A stretch of DNA of 64,000 nt from Pseudoprimorskyibacter insulae (GTDB lineage: Bacteria; Pseudomonadota; Alphaproteobacteria; Rhodobacterales; Rhodobacteraceae). Below are positions 1 through 9,200 of this stretch, piece after piece (positions within the stretch are counted from its first letter, which is position 1; every line of letters starts with the position of its first letter). The stretch is taken from contig NZ_OMOJ01000003.1 in NCBI RefSeq assembly GCF_900302505.1, positions 62,001 to 126,000 of the forward strand. The letters run 5' to 3'. The notes under the pieces were generated by a model. That model saw nothing but the letters and a program-made list of their open reading frames with translations. It was not told the DNA's origin and made no database searches. Position numbers and translations under genes: made by a program.

Positions 1-125
1 ATCGCGAAATGGTCATCGAGGGTCTGCGCGGCATCGCCAAGGGTGAATCTGGCCGCAACGTTCAGGACAATATGGTGGCGATCTTGCCGCCCAAGGCTCA
101 GGCCAAACTTCTGGAAGCGGCATAA
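1..125 (+). CDS. motA: Flagellar stator protein MotA/PomA, C-terminal end (partial)
   Basis: Only the last 40 codons are inside the window, in the frame starting at base 3 and ending in TAA at 123-125. The readable tail has the pattern REMVIEGLRGIAKGESGRNV followed by a PPKAQ-type end. In MotA/PomA the cytoplasmic tail after the fourth membrane helix carries this conserved basic 'I.GL..IA.G..PR' type segment. The next gene, 12 nt downstream, is a motB homologue, which fixes the identity. The product would be the four-helix partner that forms the ion channel with MotB and pushes on FliG. The start and most of the protein lie outside the window. Confidence 0.85.
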   Translation, partial: REMVIEGLRGIAKGESGRNVQDNMVAILPPKAQAKLLEAA

Positions 126-137
126 GGACCAAGACCC

Positions 138-1247
138 ATGGCAAAGGCGCCGATCCCCCTGCCCCTTCCCATTCCCGAAGAGGAAAAGAAGGAAGACTGC
201 CCCAAGTGCCCCCCGGTGGGTGCACCCGCATGGATGGCAACCTTTGCCGACATGGCAACGCTGCTGATGGCGTTCTTCGTTCTGATCCTGTCTTTCGCCG
301 AATTCAACCAGCCGAAATTCAAAATGGTCGCGGGAAGCCTGAAGAATTCCTTCGGGGTGCAGCGGCAAATTCCGGTGATGGAACAGCCCAAAGGCACGAC
401 GATGATGAACCTCAGCTTCAGCCCATCGCCGCAGCCATCGCTGAGCCAGGAAATGCGCCAACAGACCACCGATACCGAAAAGCGCGAAATCGACACCAAG
501 GAATCCAAGACCGCCACCGACGACACCGGCAAAGGTCAGGCCGGCGAAAACAAAGCCGAAGCCCAGGCCGATGTCGAGGCCAAGGTCGAAGATGGCCGCA
601 TGGCGATGAACGTCAATGCCGAGGGCGCAGACCCCGAGCAGTTGCAACAGCAGATGAAAGAGGTGGCGGAAAAGGTCGAACAGATGGCCCAGCAAACCGG
701 ACAATCCCCGGCTGAGGTCATGCTTGAAGCGCTAAAGGAAATGGCCGCGCAAGATCAGGACGGCACCGGGCAATCCTCGGGCGAAGGATCCGCCCAGCGA
801 GAGGCGGCATTGGCCGAAGCCAAGTTGCGCGTTTCGCTACGTCAAGAAGTGTCCGAAGGTCTGGTCACCATCGAACAGAAAGAAGACCGCGTTCTTGTAA
901 CGGTCGGCGCAGGTGGGGCCTTCCCGTCTGGCACCGCCGATCTGACCGGCGAAGCGCGCGATATCATGGCGCGGCTTGCCTTCTCGGCGATGAGCGACGC
1001 CAGCAAGATCGAAGTCACCGGCCACACCGACAATGTCCCGCTTGGGGCTGGATCGCAGTTCGGCGACAACTGGGGCCTTGCCGCTGCGCGTTCATCCAGC
1101 GTGGTGCGTGAATTGGCAGCGTCCAACTTGATCGACCCGGATCGTCTGACGGCCATAGGCAAAGGCGAAAGCGCGCCCATCGCCAGCAACGACACACCCG
1201 AAGGACGCGCCGAAAACCGCCGGATCGAGATCGAAATCGTCTATTGA
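138..1247 (+). CDS. motB: Flagellar stator protein MotB, PomB-like
   Basis: This is the peptidoglycan-anchored half of the flagellar stator (369 aa). Residues 1-30 are a Pro/Glu-rich cytoplasmic start containing CPKCPPVGAP. One membrane helix follows (about 36-56) and carries the ion-binding Asp38 in FADMATLLMAFF. A long Gln/Glu/Ala-rich periplasmic linker (about 90-235) leads to an OmpA/MotB peptidoglycan-binding domain (about 245-365) with TGHTDNVPL and NRRIEIEI. The CPxxPPxGAP-W-M-x-TFAD start and the KFK-x-VAGS-x-K-x-xFGVQ segment after the helix resemble Vibrio PomB more than E. coli MotB. An SD-like AAGGACC precedes the ATG. It is co-transcribed with motA and probably fliD. Confidence 0.95.
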   Translation: MAKAPIPLPLPIPEEEKKEDCPKCPPVGAPAWMATFADMATLLMAFFVLILSFAEFNQPKFKMVAGSLKNSFGVQRQIPVMEQPKGTTMMNLSFSPSPQPSLSQEMRQQTTDTEKREIDTKESKTATDDTGKGQAGENKAEAQADVEAKVEDGRMAMNVNAEGADPEQLQQQMKEVAEKVEQMAQQTGQSPAEVMLEALKEMAAQDQDGTGQSSGEGSAQREAALAEAKLRVSLRQEVSEGLVTIEQKEDRVLVTVGAGGAFPSGTADLTGEARDIMARLAFSAMSDASKIEVTGHTDNVPLGAGSQFGDNWGLAAARSSSVVRELAASNLIDPDRLTAIGKGESAPIASNDTPEGRAENRRIEIEIVY

Positions 1248-1304
1248 TTGCGATCTGGCTAAACATTCTCGCACGGTGCCGTTTAAGGGCTCAAGGAGTG
1301 CATT

Positions 1305-2945
1305 ATGGCAGTCGATATTCTAAGTTCGCTGAACACTGGTGGGACCGGGATCAACCTTGCTGATCTCGCCTCTGACCTTACGAACGCGGAATTCGCGCCA
1401 AAGCGCAACATCATCAACAACCGGATCGACAAGGCAGAAGTCTCGATTTCTGGTCTGGATCGGTTGCGCGGCCAGCTCGATGAGCTTTCGGGAACGATGG
1501 CCAATCTGTCGTCCTACGAAACCATGTCGGCCACGACGGATGATCCGGCGGTCTCGGTTCTGCTGACCGATCCCAAGAAGGCGCCGACCATCCCCAGTTC
1601 GGTCGAAGTGATCCAGACTGCCAAGACCCAAGTTTTGGAATTTGCCGGGTTCACATCTGCCGATCAGGAATTGGGCGGCGGGCCTTTGACGATTAATTTC
1701 GGCGAATGGGCCGGTGATCCGCCGGTGTTCACCGAAAACCCCGATCTGCCGGGCAAGACGGTCACCTTTCAGGCCGGGTCTACCCTTGCCGATATGGCCG
1801 AAGCGCTGAACATGATCGATGGTGTGACCGCCCGCGTGCTGGACGTGGGCGACGGGACGTTTTCGCTTGGCGTAATCTCGGAAACCGGCACGAAACAGGC
1901 TTTGCGCTTTACCGCCGGACCCGGTGCCGATCCGGGCATTGCGCAGTTAGATTTTTCCGCCGACCCGACCCCCTTTCAAGTGCGCGGTGCGTCAGATGCG
2001 ATTGTCGCGGTTGACGGCATCGCCGTGTTGCGCCCCTCGAATGAGATCGACGATCTGATCCCCGGCATGACCCTGACCCTGAATGGCGAGACAGACTTTC
2101 CCGCCACGGTCGGCGTGCAAAGCGACCCCGACATGGCGCTGTCGCTGATGCAAAGCTTTGTCGAAACCTACAACTCCACCCGAACCGCCGTGAAAGAACT
2201 GAGCAACCGCGGCTTTGTCGAAGGTGAAACCGCCGGGGCCTTGGCCGGTGACATGGTGGCCAGCACGGTGATGAATTCACTAAGCCGCGTGTTGTCGGGC
2301 GGGATGTCCGGCTTTGGCGACGATCCGATCTACCTGTCGCAACTGGGCATCCAGACCCAGCGCGACGGTAGCCTGTATTTGAACACCTCGATGTTCGAAG
2401 AGGTCATGACCGACGATCCGGTTCTGTTTGAATCCGTCATGCGCGATAGTCTGCGCAGCACGGAGCCCGGTGTGACGCTCTCTGGAATGCCTGCCGGAGG
2501 CGGCGCGCCGGGCCGACTTTCGTTTGACCGCGATCCTGCAACCGGCATTGCCACACTGAACGGCACAATCATGACTGGCACCGTTCTGGATGATGGGCGA
2601 ACGGAATATGCCATCCTGAAGGGCGAATACGCGGGCTTTTCCATCACGGTCGAAGACACGGTGGAAAGCGCCAATATCGACTATGGGAAAAGCATGTCGT
2701 CCCTGCTGACAGACGCCATTGAAACGGCTCTGTCCGGCGGCGGGCTGATTTCCCAGCGCGAAGACAGCTATAACAGCACGATCGCGCGGGAACAGACCGC
2801 CTTGGACGAACTAGAGGACAAGGCCGTCGCGATCGAAACACGCTACAAGGCCAAGTTTACTGCGATGGAAACCATCGTGTCGCAACTTAATGCGACGGGC
2901 GATTATCTGACGTCGCTGATCGACGCCTGGAACGCCAACGACTAA
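1305..2945 (+). CDS. fliD: Flagellar filament capping protein FliD (HAP2)
   Basis: FliD forms the cap at the filament tip and guides flagellin polymerisation. The 546-aa product begins with the family pattern SSLNTGGTGINLADLASDL and has coiled-coil-prone ends (about 30-70 and 490-540), as FliD does. Residues around 155-200 match the flagellin hook IN motif, with a 'LADMAEALN..DGVTARVLD' pattern. The C-terminal FliD domain ends in a long helical stretch with a 'VSQLNATGDYL' pattern. The SD AAGGAG lies 8 nt before ATG. The stop is 5 nt from the stop of the convergent activator gene, so no terminator fits between them. No good sigma54 site was seen in the 57-nt gap from motB, so read-through from motAB is likely. 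Confidence 0.95.
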   Translation: MAVDILSSLNTGGTGINLADLASDLTNAEFAPKRNIINNRIDKAEVSISGLDRLRGQLDELSGTMANLSSYETMSATTDDPAVSVLLTDPKKAPTIPSSVEVIQTAKTQVLEFAGFTSADQELGGGPLTINFGEWAGDPPVFTENPDLPGKTVTFQAGSTLADMAEALNMIDGVTARVLDVGDGTFSLGVISETGTKQALRFTAGPGADPGIAQLDFSADPTPFQVRGASDAIVAVDGIAVLRPSNEIDDLIPGMTLTLNGETDFPATVGVQSDPDMALSLMQSFVETYNSTRTAVKELSNRGFVEGETAGALAGDMVASTVMNSLSRVLSGGMSGFGDDPIYLSQLGIQTQRDGSLYLNTSMFEEVMTDDPVLFESVMRDSLRSTEPGVTLSGMPAGGGAPGRLSFDRDPATGIATLNGTIMTGTVLDDGRTEYAILKGEYAGFSITVEDTVESANIDYGKSMSSLLTDAIETALSGGGLISQREDSYNSTIAREQTALDELEDKAVAIETRYKAKFTAMETIVSQLNATGDYLTSLIDAWNAND

Positions 2946-2950
2946 GGCGT

Positions 2951-4033
2951 TCAGGCCGCCGCTGCTGCGGTGCGGTCGATCGACAGTTTCTTCATCTTCT
3001 CAATCAACGTGGTGCGCTGAAGCTTCAGCGACCGTGCGGCGTGGCTGACGCAGCCTTCGTTGACCGACAGGGCCGCTTCGATCAGGCGGATTTCGATATC
3101 TTGCAGATATCCGCGCATGTTGATCGACCCTTCGCTTTCCAGCACGCGGCGCAGACCTTCGGGGCCTTGCGACAGACGTTCCGGGCAAGCCGGAGCCGGG
3201 GCGTTCATCGCCGCCATATCCGCCGACAAAAGCACGCCGCGCACATCCTCGGCGGTGACGTCACGGCCTGCGAACAGCACCATCGCACGGTCCACGACAT
3301 TGCGCAGTTCGCGCACATTGCCGGGCCAGGAATGGGCGGCCAGCGCCTTCAGCGCGGCTTGGGTAAATTCCGGCAGACCAAGGTCCGTCCGGTCGCGATG
3401 CTGCAACATCATCGTGCGCAGGATCATCGGAATGTCTTCGGTGCGCATGTTCAGATCCGGCACCATCATCGGGAAGACGTTGATGCGGAAGAACAAGTCT
3501 TCGCGGAACAAACCGGCCTTTACATGGTCGGCCAGATTGCGGTGCGTGGCTGTGACCAGGCGGAAGTTCACTTCCACCTCGTCGCGGCCGCCCACACGCT
3601 GCACACGGCGACTTTCCAGCGCGCGCAGCAGCTTGGCCTGAAGATCCGCCGGCATGTCGCCGATTTCATCCAGGAACAACGTCCCGCCATTGGCCTGTTC
3701 AATGCGGCCGATGCGGCGTTCGGTTGCGCCAGTGAAAGCGCCCTTTTCGTGCCCGAACAGTTCGGACTCAAGAAGATCCGCCGGGATCGCGGCACAGTTC
3801 ACCGCAACCATTTGCCCGTCGCGGCCCGACATCATGTGGATGCCTTGGGCCACCAGTTCTTTACCTACGCCGGTCGCCCCCTGAACCATCACCGGGGCAT
3901 GGCCCGGCGCGACGGTTGCGATCAAACGTTTGAGACCTTGCATTACCGGGCTTTCGCCCACCAGCAGGCAATCCAGCCGGCAATCGGTCGCTTTGGTCTC
4001 ATCTGCCATATTTAGCGAGTAATGCTTGGTCAT
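2951..4033 (-). CDS. Sigma54-dependent flagellar activator, FleQ/FleT type, without receiver domain
   Basis: This is an AAA+ enhancer-binding protein that should remodel sigma54 RNA polymerase at the flagellar promoters found here. In the 360-aa reading from ATG 4033, Walker A GATGVGKE is at 52-59, the sigma54-contact loop GAFTGA at 98-103 and Walker B LFLDEIGD near 119-126. A Fis-type helix-turn-helix close to the C-terminus contains [18 protein letters not shown]. Only about 35 residues precede the AAA+ domain, so the N-terminal FleQ/receiver domain is missing. A GTG at 4102 would extend it by 23 residues, but the ATG has the better-spaced SD-like AGCAGG. Rhodobacter sphaeroides Fla1 uses the activators FleQ and FleT; which of the two this corresponds to cannot be told from sequence alone. 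Confidence 0.88.
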   Translation of the reverse strand: MTKHYSLNMADETKATDCRLDCLLVGESPVMQGLKRLIATVAPGHAPVMVQGATGVGKELVAQGIHMMSGRDGQMVAVNCAAIPADLLESELFGHEKGAFTGATERRIGRIEQANGGTLFLDEIGDMPADLQAKLLRALESRRVQRVGGRDEVEVNFRLVTATHRNLADHVKAGLFREDLFFRINVFPMMVPDLNMRTEDIPMILRTMMLQHRDRTDLGLPEFTQAALKALAAHSWPGNVRELRNVVDRAMVLFAGRDVTAEDVRGVLLSADMAAMNAPAPACPERLSQGPEGLRRVLESEGSINMRGYLQDIEIRLIEAALSVNEGCVSHAARSLKLQRTTLIEKMKKLSIDRTAAAAA

Positions 4034-4168
4034 TGTGTTAACCTGCTTTCTCGCCCCCACAACAATGACGGTATTGAAGGGCTCAGGCAGTGTCTTACTC
4101 ACCTTCTATTATTTTAGTATTTCAAAAAGAAAATTTCCCTATCGTTCGATACAAAGTGAAACGATTGC

Positions 4169-4990
4169 CTATTCAACTGCGGAATTTTGATTATTCAGGT
4201 CGCGCTGGATACGTGTAACCCATTGCGATTGTTGCAGCTTTTTTGCGGCACTTGTGGCCGGAATGTGGCGAGCTACGGATGACTTACGGACGAGTTTCGG
4301 AACTGTGCCCTCAGGGAGAATCAAGTTTCCCTGAATAGTCGCGGATTTTGGCACCGAAATAAGTGGCATGACACCTGTATCTTCAACTTTCGTCACTTGC
4401 TGAAGACTGGCCAGCTGGATGGGCTGCGTCTCTGGTGCCTTGGGGGCGGGCATGGGCGCCGATTGAATATTACCAAGCGCCGTCTCAACCCGTTTTTGAT
4501 AGGCTTTCCCGCGTGTCACCTCGGATGAATGGTAATGCCGGGTTGCGGTATCCCAGCTGCCGCTTTGCTTATGCAGCCGTTCCAAGAACAGCGCACCGTA
4601 TGAGACGTTGATCGCCGGGTCGAGCATCGCCTCGGGCGATGAGAACTGTTCGCCGTGCCAACGGTAGTTGATCTGCATGCACCCCACATCGACATTGCGC
4701 ACGCCCTTGGCCAGCAATTCGTTCAGCTTGGCCTCGGCCTGACCGCGCGTTTCGAAGTAATAACTGCGCCCGCCTTGGTTCAGCGTCCAAGGCCATGCGC
4801 GGCGCCCCTGCCCGTCTTTGCTATACCCGGTCTCGGTCCGGGCGATGGCCGACAATAGCCCGTCGGGGATACCGCGCTCTTCCGCGGCAAGTTCGGCCAG
4901 CGTTTCGCAGTCGTCGGTGCGCGCCATGGCGGCAGCCGTCCAGAGACAGAACCAAATGGCGGACATGAGGATTTTGCTTGCATGTGTCAT
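4169..4990 (-). CDS. sltF: Flagellar lytic transglycosylase, SltF-like
   Basis: This is a predicted periplasmic enzyme that opens peptidoglycan for the growing rod. The 273-aa product has a signal peptide (1-23, ending AMA). An SLT/goose-lysozyme-like domain (about 28-170) carries the catalytic Glu53 in ARTETGYS, then a GCMQINYRWHG pattern and a YGALFLERL pattern. The C-terminal 100 residues are Pro/Gln/Lys-rich and non-catalytic. In Rhodobacter sphaeroides a stand-alone SltF replaces the muramidase domain missing from FlgJ, and FlgJ in this window also lacks that domain. A strong sigma54 promoter sits directly upstream. The symbol rests on domain plus context, not on alignment. Confidence 0.82.
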   Translation of the reverse strand: MTHASKILMSAIWFCLWTAAAMARTDDCETLAELAAEERGIPDGLLSAIARTETGYSKDGQGRRAWPWTLNQGGRSYYFETRGQAEAKLNELLAKGVRNVDVGCMQINYRWHGEQFSSPEAMLDPAINVSYGALFLERLHKQSGSWDTATRHYHSSEVTRGKAYQKRVETALGNIQSAPMPAPKAPETQPIQLASLQQVTKVEDTGVMPLISVPKSATIQGNLILPEGTVPKLVRKSSVARHIPATSAAKKLQQSQWVTRIQRDLNNQNSAVE

Positions 4991-5001
4991 GCCGCTTCTG
5001 T

Positions 5002-5017
5002 TGCAAACGGCGGGCCA
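5002..5017 (-). promoter_or_regulatory. Sigma54 promoter of the SltF-like gene
   Basis: On the minus strand the 16-mer reads TGGCCCGCCGTTTGCA, which matches TGGCACG-N4-TTGCA at all but one position and has the correct GG-to-GC spacing. It fills the 30-bp gap between the flgL stop and the transglycosylase start. The expected transcription start is near 4991, one base before the ATG at 4990, so the mRNA would be leaderless or nearly so. Confidence 0.75.
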
Positions 5018-5020
5018 ACT

Positions 5021-6268
5021 CTATCGAAGGTAGTTGAACAAGTTCGTCTGACCGATCTTTACATAGGTCTGTTGCGCGACATCCTTGGTGGTCATCAATT
5101 GCTGCAACTTGGTGATGGCCTTCGGCACATCCAGATCGCTGATCCCCGACATCAGTTTGTCGGCCAGAAGCTGGCGATCGGCCATGCCTTGGCTGCGCTT
5201 TTCCACCGTGGCATTCATCGCACCAACGCGGGCCCGCAGATCGGCGAAGTGATCTGCCGCCGCGCGCACCCGGTCGATTTGATTGAGGGTAATCTGTTCA
5301 GGACGGACCAGTAGCCCGGTTTCAGATCCCTGCCCCGCCAGCCGCGCCAGAATAGCCCCCGGCGCGGGGTTGGCATTGGCATCGGACACCGACACCGGCC
5401 CATCGGCCAAAAAGCGAATGGATTTACCATCAGCGCCCAGCTCGGCGGTGATACCCGTGGCGGCCGTATGGGCGTTCACCGCATCCACCAGCACATCAGG
5501 GGCATCCGCCGACACCGTTGCCGACAAATCAACCGATCCTTCCGGGCCAGAGAGCTTGAACGACCATTCGGCAGGTTGGCGGGTCAGGGAAAAGGCCATT
5601 TCCAGGCTGTCATCGCCCGAAAGATCTGTCGCCAGCCGCTCGCCATCGGGCGAAAGGGTGCGCACGAAGGCATCGACCATCTCAAAGACGCTGACATTGT
5701 TGCCGGTGCCGTCGGGCACACTCATGAACGCTTCAACCCCGTTCAGCCCTGTCCGCGCGAATGAGGATTCCGACACGCGCAATTTGTGAATGCCCGCATC
5801 GCCGTTATAAGCCACGCCCGCCGCCGTATCAGTAAAGGCCTGCCCCGATGGCAGGTGCCCGCCAAACAGCGGACGGCCTGTGCTGTCGTGGGAATTGGCA
5901 AAGTCGATCAGCATCCCCCGCAGCTGCACCGCCTCAAGCCGCATGCTTTCGCGTTCGGTGGGCGAAATATCGGACGCGCCGCGCACGGCCAGTTCGGAGA
6001 AACGCTGCATCGTATCCACGACATTGCCAAGCGTTGTGTCGGTCACATCCAGACGCGCCGCTGCCCGGTCAAGGTTGCGGTCATAGCGGTCCAGCGCGGT
6101 TTTATGTTCCTGCGCCGCAGACAGGCGCAGCGCACGCACCGTATCGGCCGATGGCAACGGGTCGTTCTTGCCGGTCGAGATTTCATCCTGAAGCGACGAG
6201 ATTTCTGTATCCAGCCGGGAAAAGGCGCGGACGTTCAAGGCGTGAAACAGGGGGGTTCCGATGGTCAT
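5021..6268 (-). CDS. flgL: Flagellar hook-filament junction protein FlgL (HAP3)
   Basis: FlgL joins FlgK to the filament. The 415-aa product has a flagellin-type N-terminus (FHALNVRAFSRLDTEISSLQ) and a C-terminal helix ending KIGQTNLFNYLR. The middle region (about 230-310) contains a hook-IN-like module with a 'VDAVNAHTAATGITAEL' pattern, which is also present in FlgK. It starts 7 nt after the flgK stop and probably belongs to the flgG-H-I-J-K-L unit driven from the sigma54 site at 13362-13377. Confidence 0.93.
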   Translation of the reverse strand: MTIGTPLFHALNVRAFSRLDTEISSLQDEISTGKNDPLPSADTVRALRLSAAQEHKTALDRYDRNLDRAAARLDVTDTTLGNVVDTMQRFSELAVRGASDISPTERESMRLEAVQLRGMLIDFANSHDSTGRPLFGGHLPSGQAFTDTAAGVAYNGDAGIHKLRVSESSFARTGLNGVEAFMSVPDGTGNNVSVFEMVDAFVRTLSPDGERLATDLSGDDSLEMAFSLTRQPAEWSFKLSGPEGSVDLSATVSADAPDVLVDAVNAHTAATGITAELGADGKSIRFLADGPVSVSDANANPAPGAILARLAGQGSETGLLVRPEQITLNQIDRVRAAADHFADLRARVGAMNATVEKRSQGMADRQLLADKLMSGISDLDVPKAITKLQQLMTTKDVAQQTYVKIGQTNLFNYLR

Positions 6269-6275
6269 CGCGTCC

Positions 6276-9200
6276 TCACAAGGTGTTAATCAGGGTATCA
6301 AACAATTGCCGGGCCACGTTCAGCACCTGCGCATTTGCCTGATAAGCCTGTTGCTGCTGCAACAATCGTGCCGCCTCTTCATCAAGATCTACGGCGCTTC
6401 GCTCCATCTCGGCCTGATCGGCCCCATCCTTGAAGGCCTGCGCCGTCTCGACCCGGCTTTTGCCCGCCGCGACCTGCGATCCGATATCGCTCAAGATTTC
6501 GGAATACATCGCCGCAAAGCCGCCCGTGCCGGTGGTCTGATCGAACTGCACCAGATCGGCGATGCGTTCAAAGTTGCTGGCATCCCCGGCCCCGCCAAGG
6601 TTCGGCGTGATGGCAAAACTGTCACCCGTGGCCAGGGTTCCGGCCAGGGTGATCTCCATCCCGCCGATGGTGGTGGCGCGGTTTTCGTCCAGGGTGCGCA
6701 CGGCGATTTCGGCGCCGGTGGCCGCATCATAAAGGCCCACCTGCCCGCTGGCGGCATCCAGAACGCGCAATTCACGCGGCGCGGCCAAGGGCGGATCGGC
6801 AGGCACGGTCACAGCGCCGCTTAGGCGCAGCGCGCCAGCCCCTTGCATCACGACCAGCAGGTCTTCGTTCGGCAAGTTGTCCATTTGCAAGGTCACGCCG
6901 CTTCCCGAACTGGTGGCGGTGGTTTGCAGAACGCGGCCATCAGTGGCGGTCAATTGCAACTGACCGTTCAGCAGCTGCGCCTCGGCCCCCAAGGTTTCAA
7001 ACCCCGCAGCCAAGGCCCCGGCTTGCGGCGGAATGCGGATCGGGCCTGCGGCGGCGTCAAAGCTGATGCCAAATCGCCCTTCGGCGGCATCAAAGCTGGC
7101 AGTGCCGGGGAAACCCGCCGGAAGGCTTAGACCGCCCGCGCTGGCCGACACGGTGTAAACATCCCCGCCCAGCTCCACGTCGAAACTGGCAGGCAGGCCC
7201 GCCCCATCAAAGGGCTGGCCCAGCAAGGTGCTGGTCGGGCTATCGGACACGCCCATGCCAAAGCGCGCCGCCTCTAGCGGGTCAGTCGCCAGTTCCAACG
7301 CCGCGCCGTCCAGATGGCCGCCAACGGTTTGCAGGGTCAGCCGGTTCGCGGCATCAAAGCTGGCGGTGACGCGCCCGGCCTCGGGCCCGGTCACAACCGG
7401 CGCACCATCGACCATGGTCACGGTGTAGGACTGGCTGCCCAGCCGCAGGCCCAATTGCGCGGCATCGGGTGGCAGATTGGCCAGCGCGGCCCCGGTCAGG
7501 GTGCTTTCAGGCGCGGTGCGGCGCAGGGTGGTCGCCATCGCGGCGGCGGCATCAGCCCCGTCTGCAGCCCCAGCCAAAGACGGGTCGAGCGAATAGCTGT
7601 GCAGCGTGCCCTGCCCGTCATCGACATCAAAGACAATCGGCGCGGCCCCGGCGCTGCCGTAGGATGCGCCTTGCTGCGTGCCGTCATAGGTATAGGAAAA
7701 CGTCTGCCGCGCCCCGGCAAGCGAGGTGCTGCGATCAATCGGGCCGCCGGTGAAGCCGCCGGTGGTGGCTGCCGTCCAGACCCCGCCTTCGGACACCGAA
7801 AACCCGCCCGTCAGCGACAGGTTGACCGTGCCTTCGATCCGCGCCGATTGGGTGCCGTCGCCGGTCAGCGCTGTCTGAGCGCCCAAGGCCGCGCCGTTCT
7901 GATCCAGCCGGTCGATCCCAAGGCCGCCGCCGCCCGAATGGCTGAACCGGCCCAGCGTGATCGTGTGACCATCGGCCTGATACAAGTGAATGCGCGCGCC
8001 GTCGGGGCTGACTTCGGCGGTGATGCCGGTGGCGGCGCGGACGGCATTGACGGCCGAGGCCAGCGCAGGCAGGCCGTCCGTTCCAAGATCCGCGGTGATC
8101 GGCTGGCTGGTGGTGGACAGCCCGGTCAGATTGAACCGAACGGTGCCTGTGGCGGGCAGATCCAGCGCAATCGCCGTGCGGGCCTTCGCCGTTGCGGGCA
8201 GCGCATCATTCAGCAGGTCCGCCTTTTGCGCGGCGCTTGCGCCTTTGGGAACGGCGATCTCGGCCCGTTGGCCTTGCCAATCGACAATCAGCGTTTCGGC
8301 ATCACGCGATGGCGCGGGGGTCGATCCGGCCCAAGTGGCAACGCCATTGCCCGCCCCAAGTCCGACCATCGGCGCACCGCCTGCAGTGTCATGGTTGACG
8401 GTCAGATCCCCATATGCGCCCGATTTGTTCAGCGTGTCATAGCGGTAGACGGCATCGGCGGTAAAGCCGTTCGCCTCGGTCATCAGGGCCGCGACTTCCG
8501 AAGGCAGCAAAGGCGTGCCGGAAATCTGGCGGCCTTCGCGGGTGAAAATCGCGATATCGGCGGCATCGGCGGCATCGGACACGGCAACGCCGGTTGTGGT
8601 GCCGGCCTGCGTTGTCAGGCTGGCATCAGGCAAGGGTGTGCCAGCGCGGGCCATCAGACCGAATGCGCCTTCTTCACTTGCCGCGACCAGGCCCAGTTCA
8701 GACAGGCGCGTGCCATTGGCCGACAACAGCTGGCCAGTATTCACCGCCGTAACCAAATCGTCCGGGGCCAGACCCGAGGCGTCAGAGAAGGTCTCAACCC
8801 CAGCGGCGGTGGTGATCTGGATGGACTGCACCACGGCGTCCGCGGCCAGCCCGAATTCCAACATGGCATCGCGCGGCTGCGATGTCAGGGTGACCGCGCT
8901 GGCACCGGCGGGGATATGGCCGACGATGCCGGGTTCCAGAAAGCTGACCGGCTCTGACGGGCCATCGGTCAAAAGATCGCCTAGCGACGGCGCGGTGATC
9001 GGCGTTGCAGGCGACGGGGCAATGCCCAGAGTTGCGGTGCCAAGATTGCCCGCGTTCGGCCCAACGGTCAGCGAGGCGGCAGCGGCCAGACGGTCACCAC
9101 TGCCCACGGCAAAGCGCATATGCTTGGCCGAACCTGAGGTGTTTGTCAGCTCAAACCGGTCGCCGGTCTTGGGTGTGCCTTCCAGCTTGACCACCATCCC

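Noticed and set aside
1248-1304. Sigma54-like TGGC...CGCA before fliD
   Set aside because: GG and GC are two bases too far apart; sigma54 spacing is strict.
7314-8957. 547-codon + strand open frame inside flgK
   Set aside because: Antisense shadow of flgK in GC-rich DNA; the product is Gly/Gln/Arg/His-rich low-complexity with no start signal, and flgK itself is continuous and conserved at both ends.
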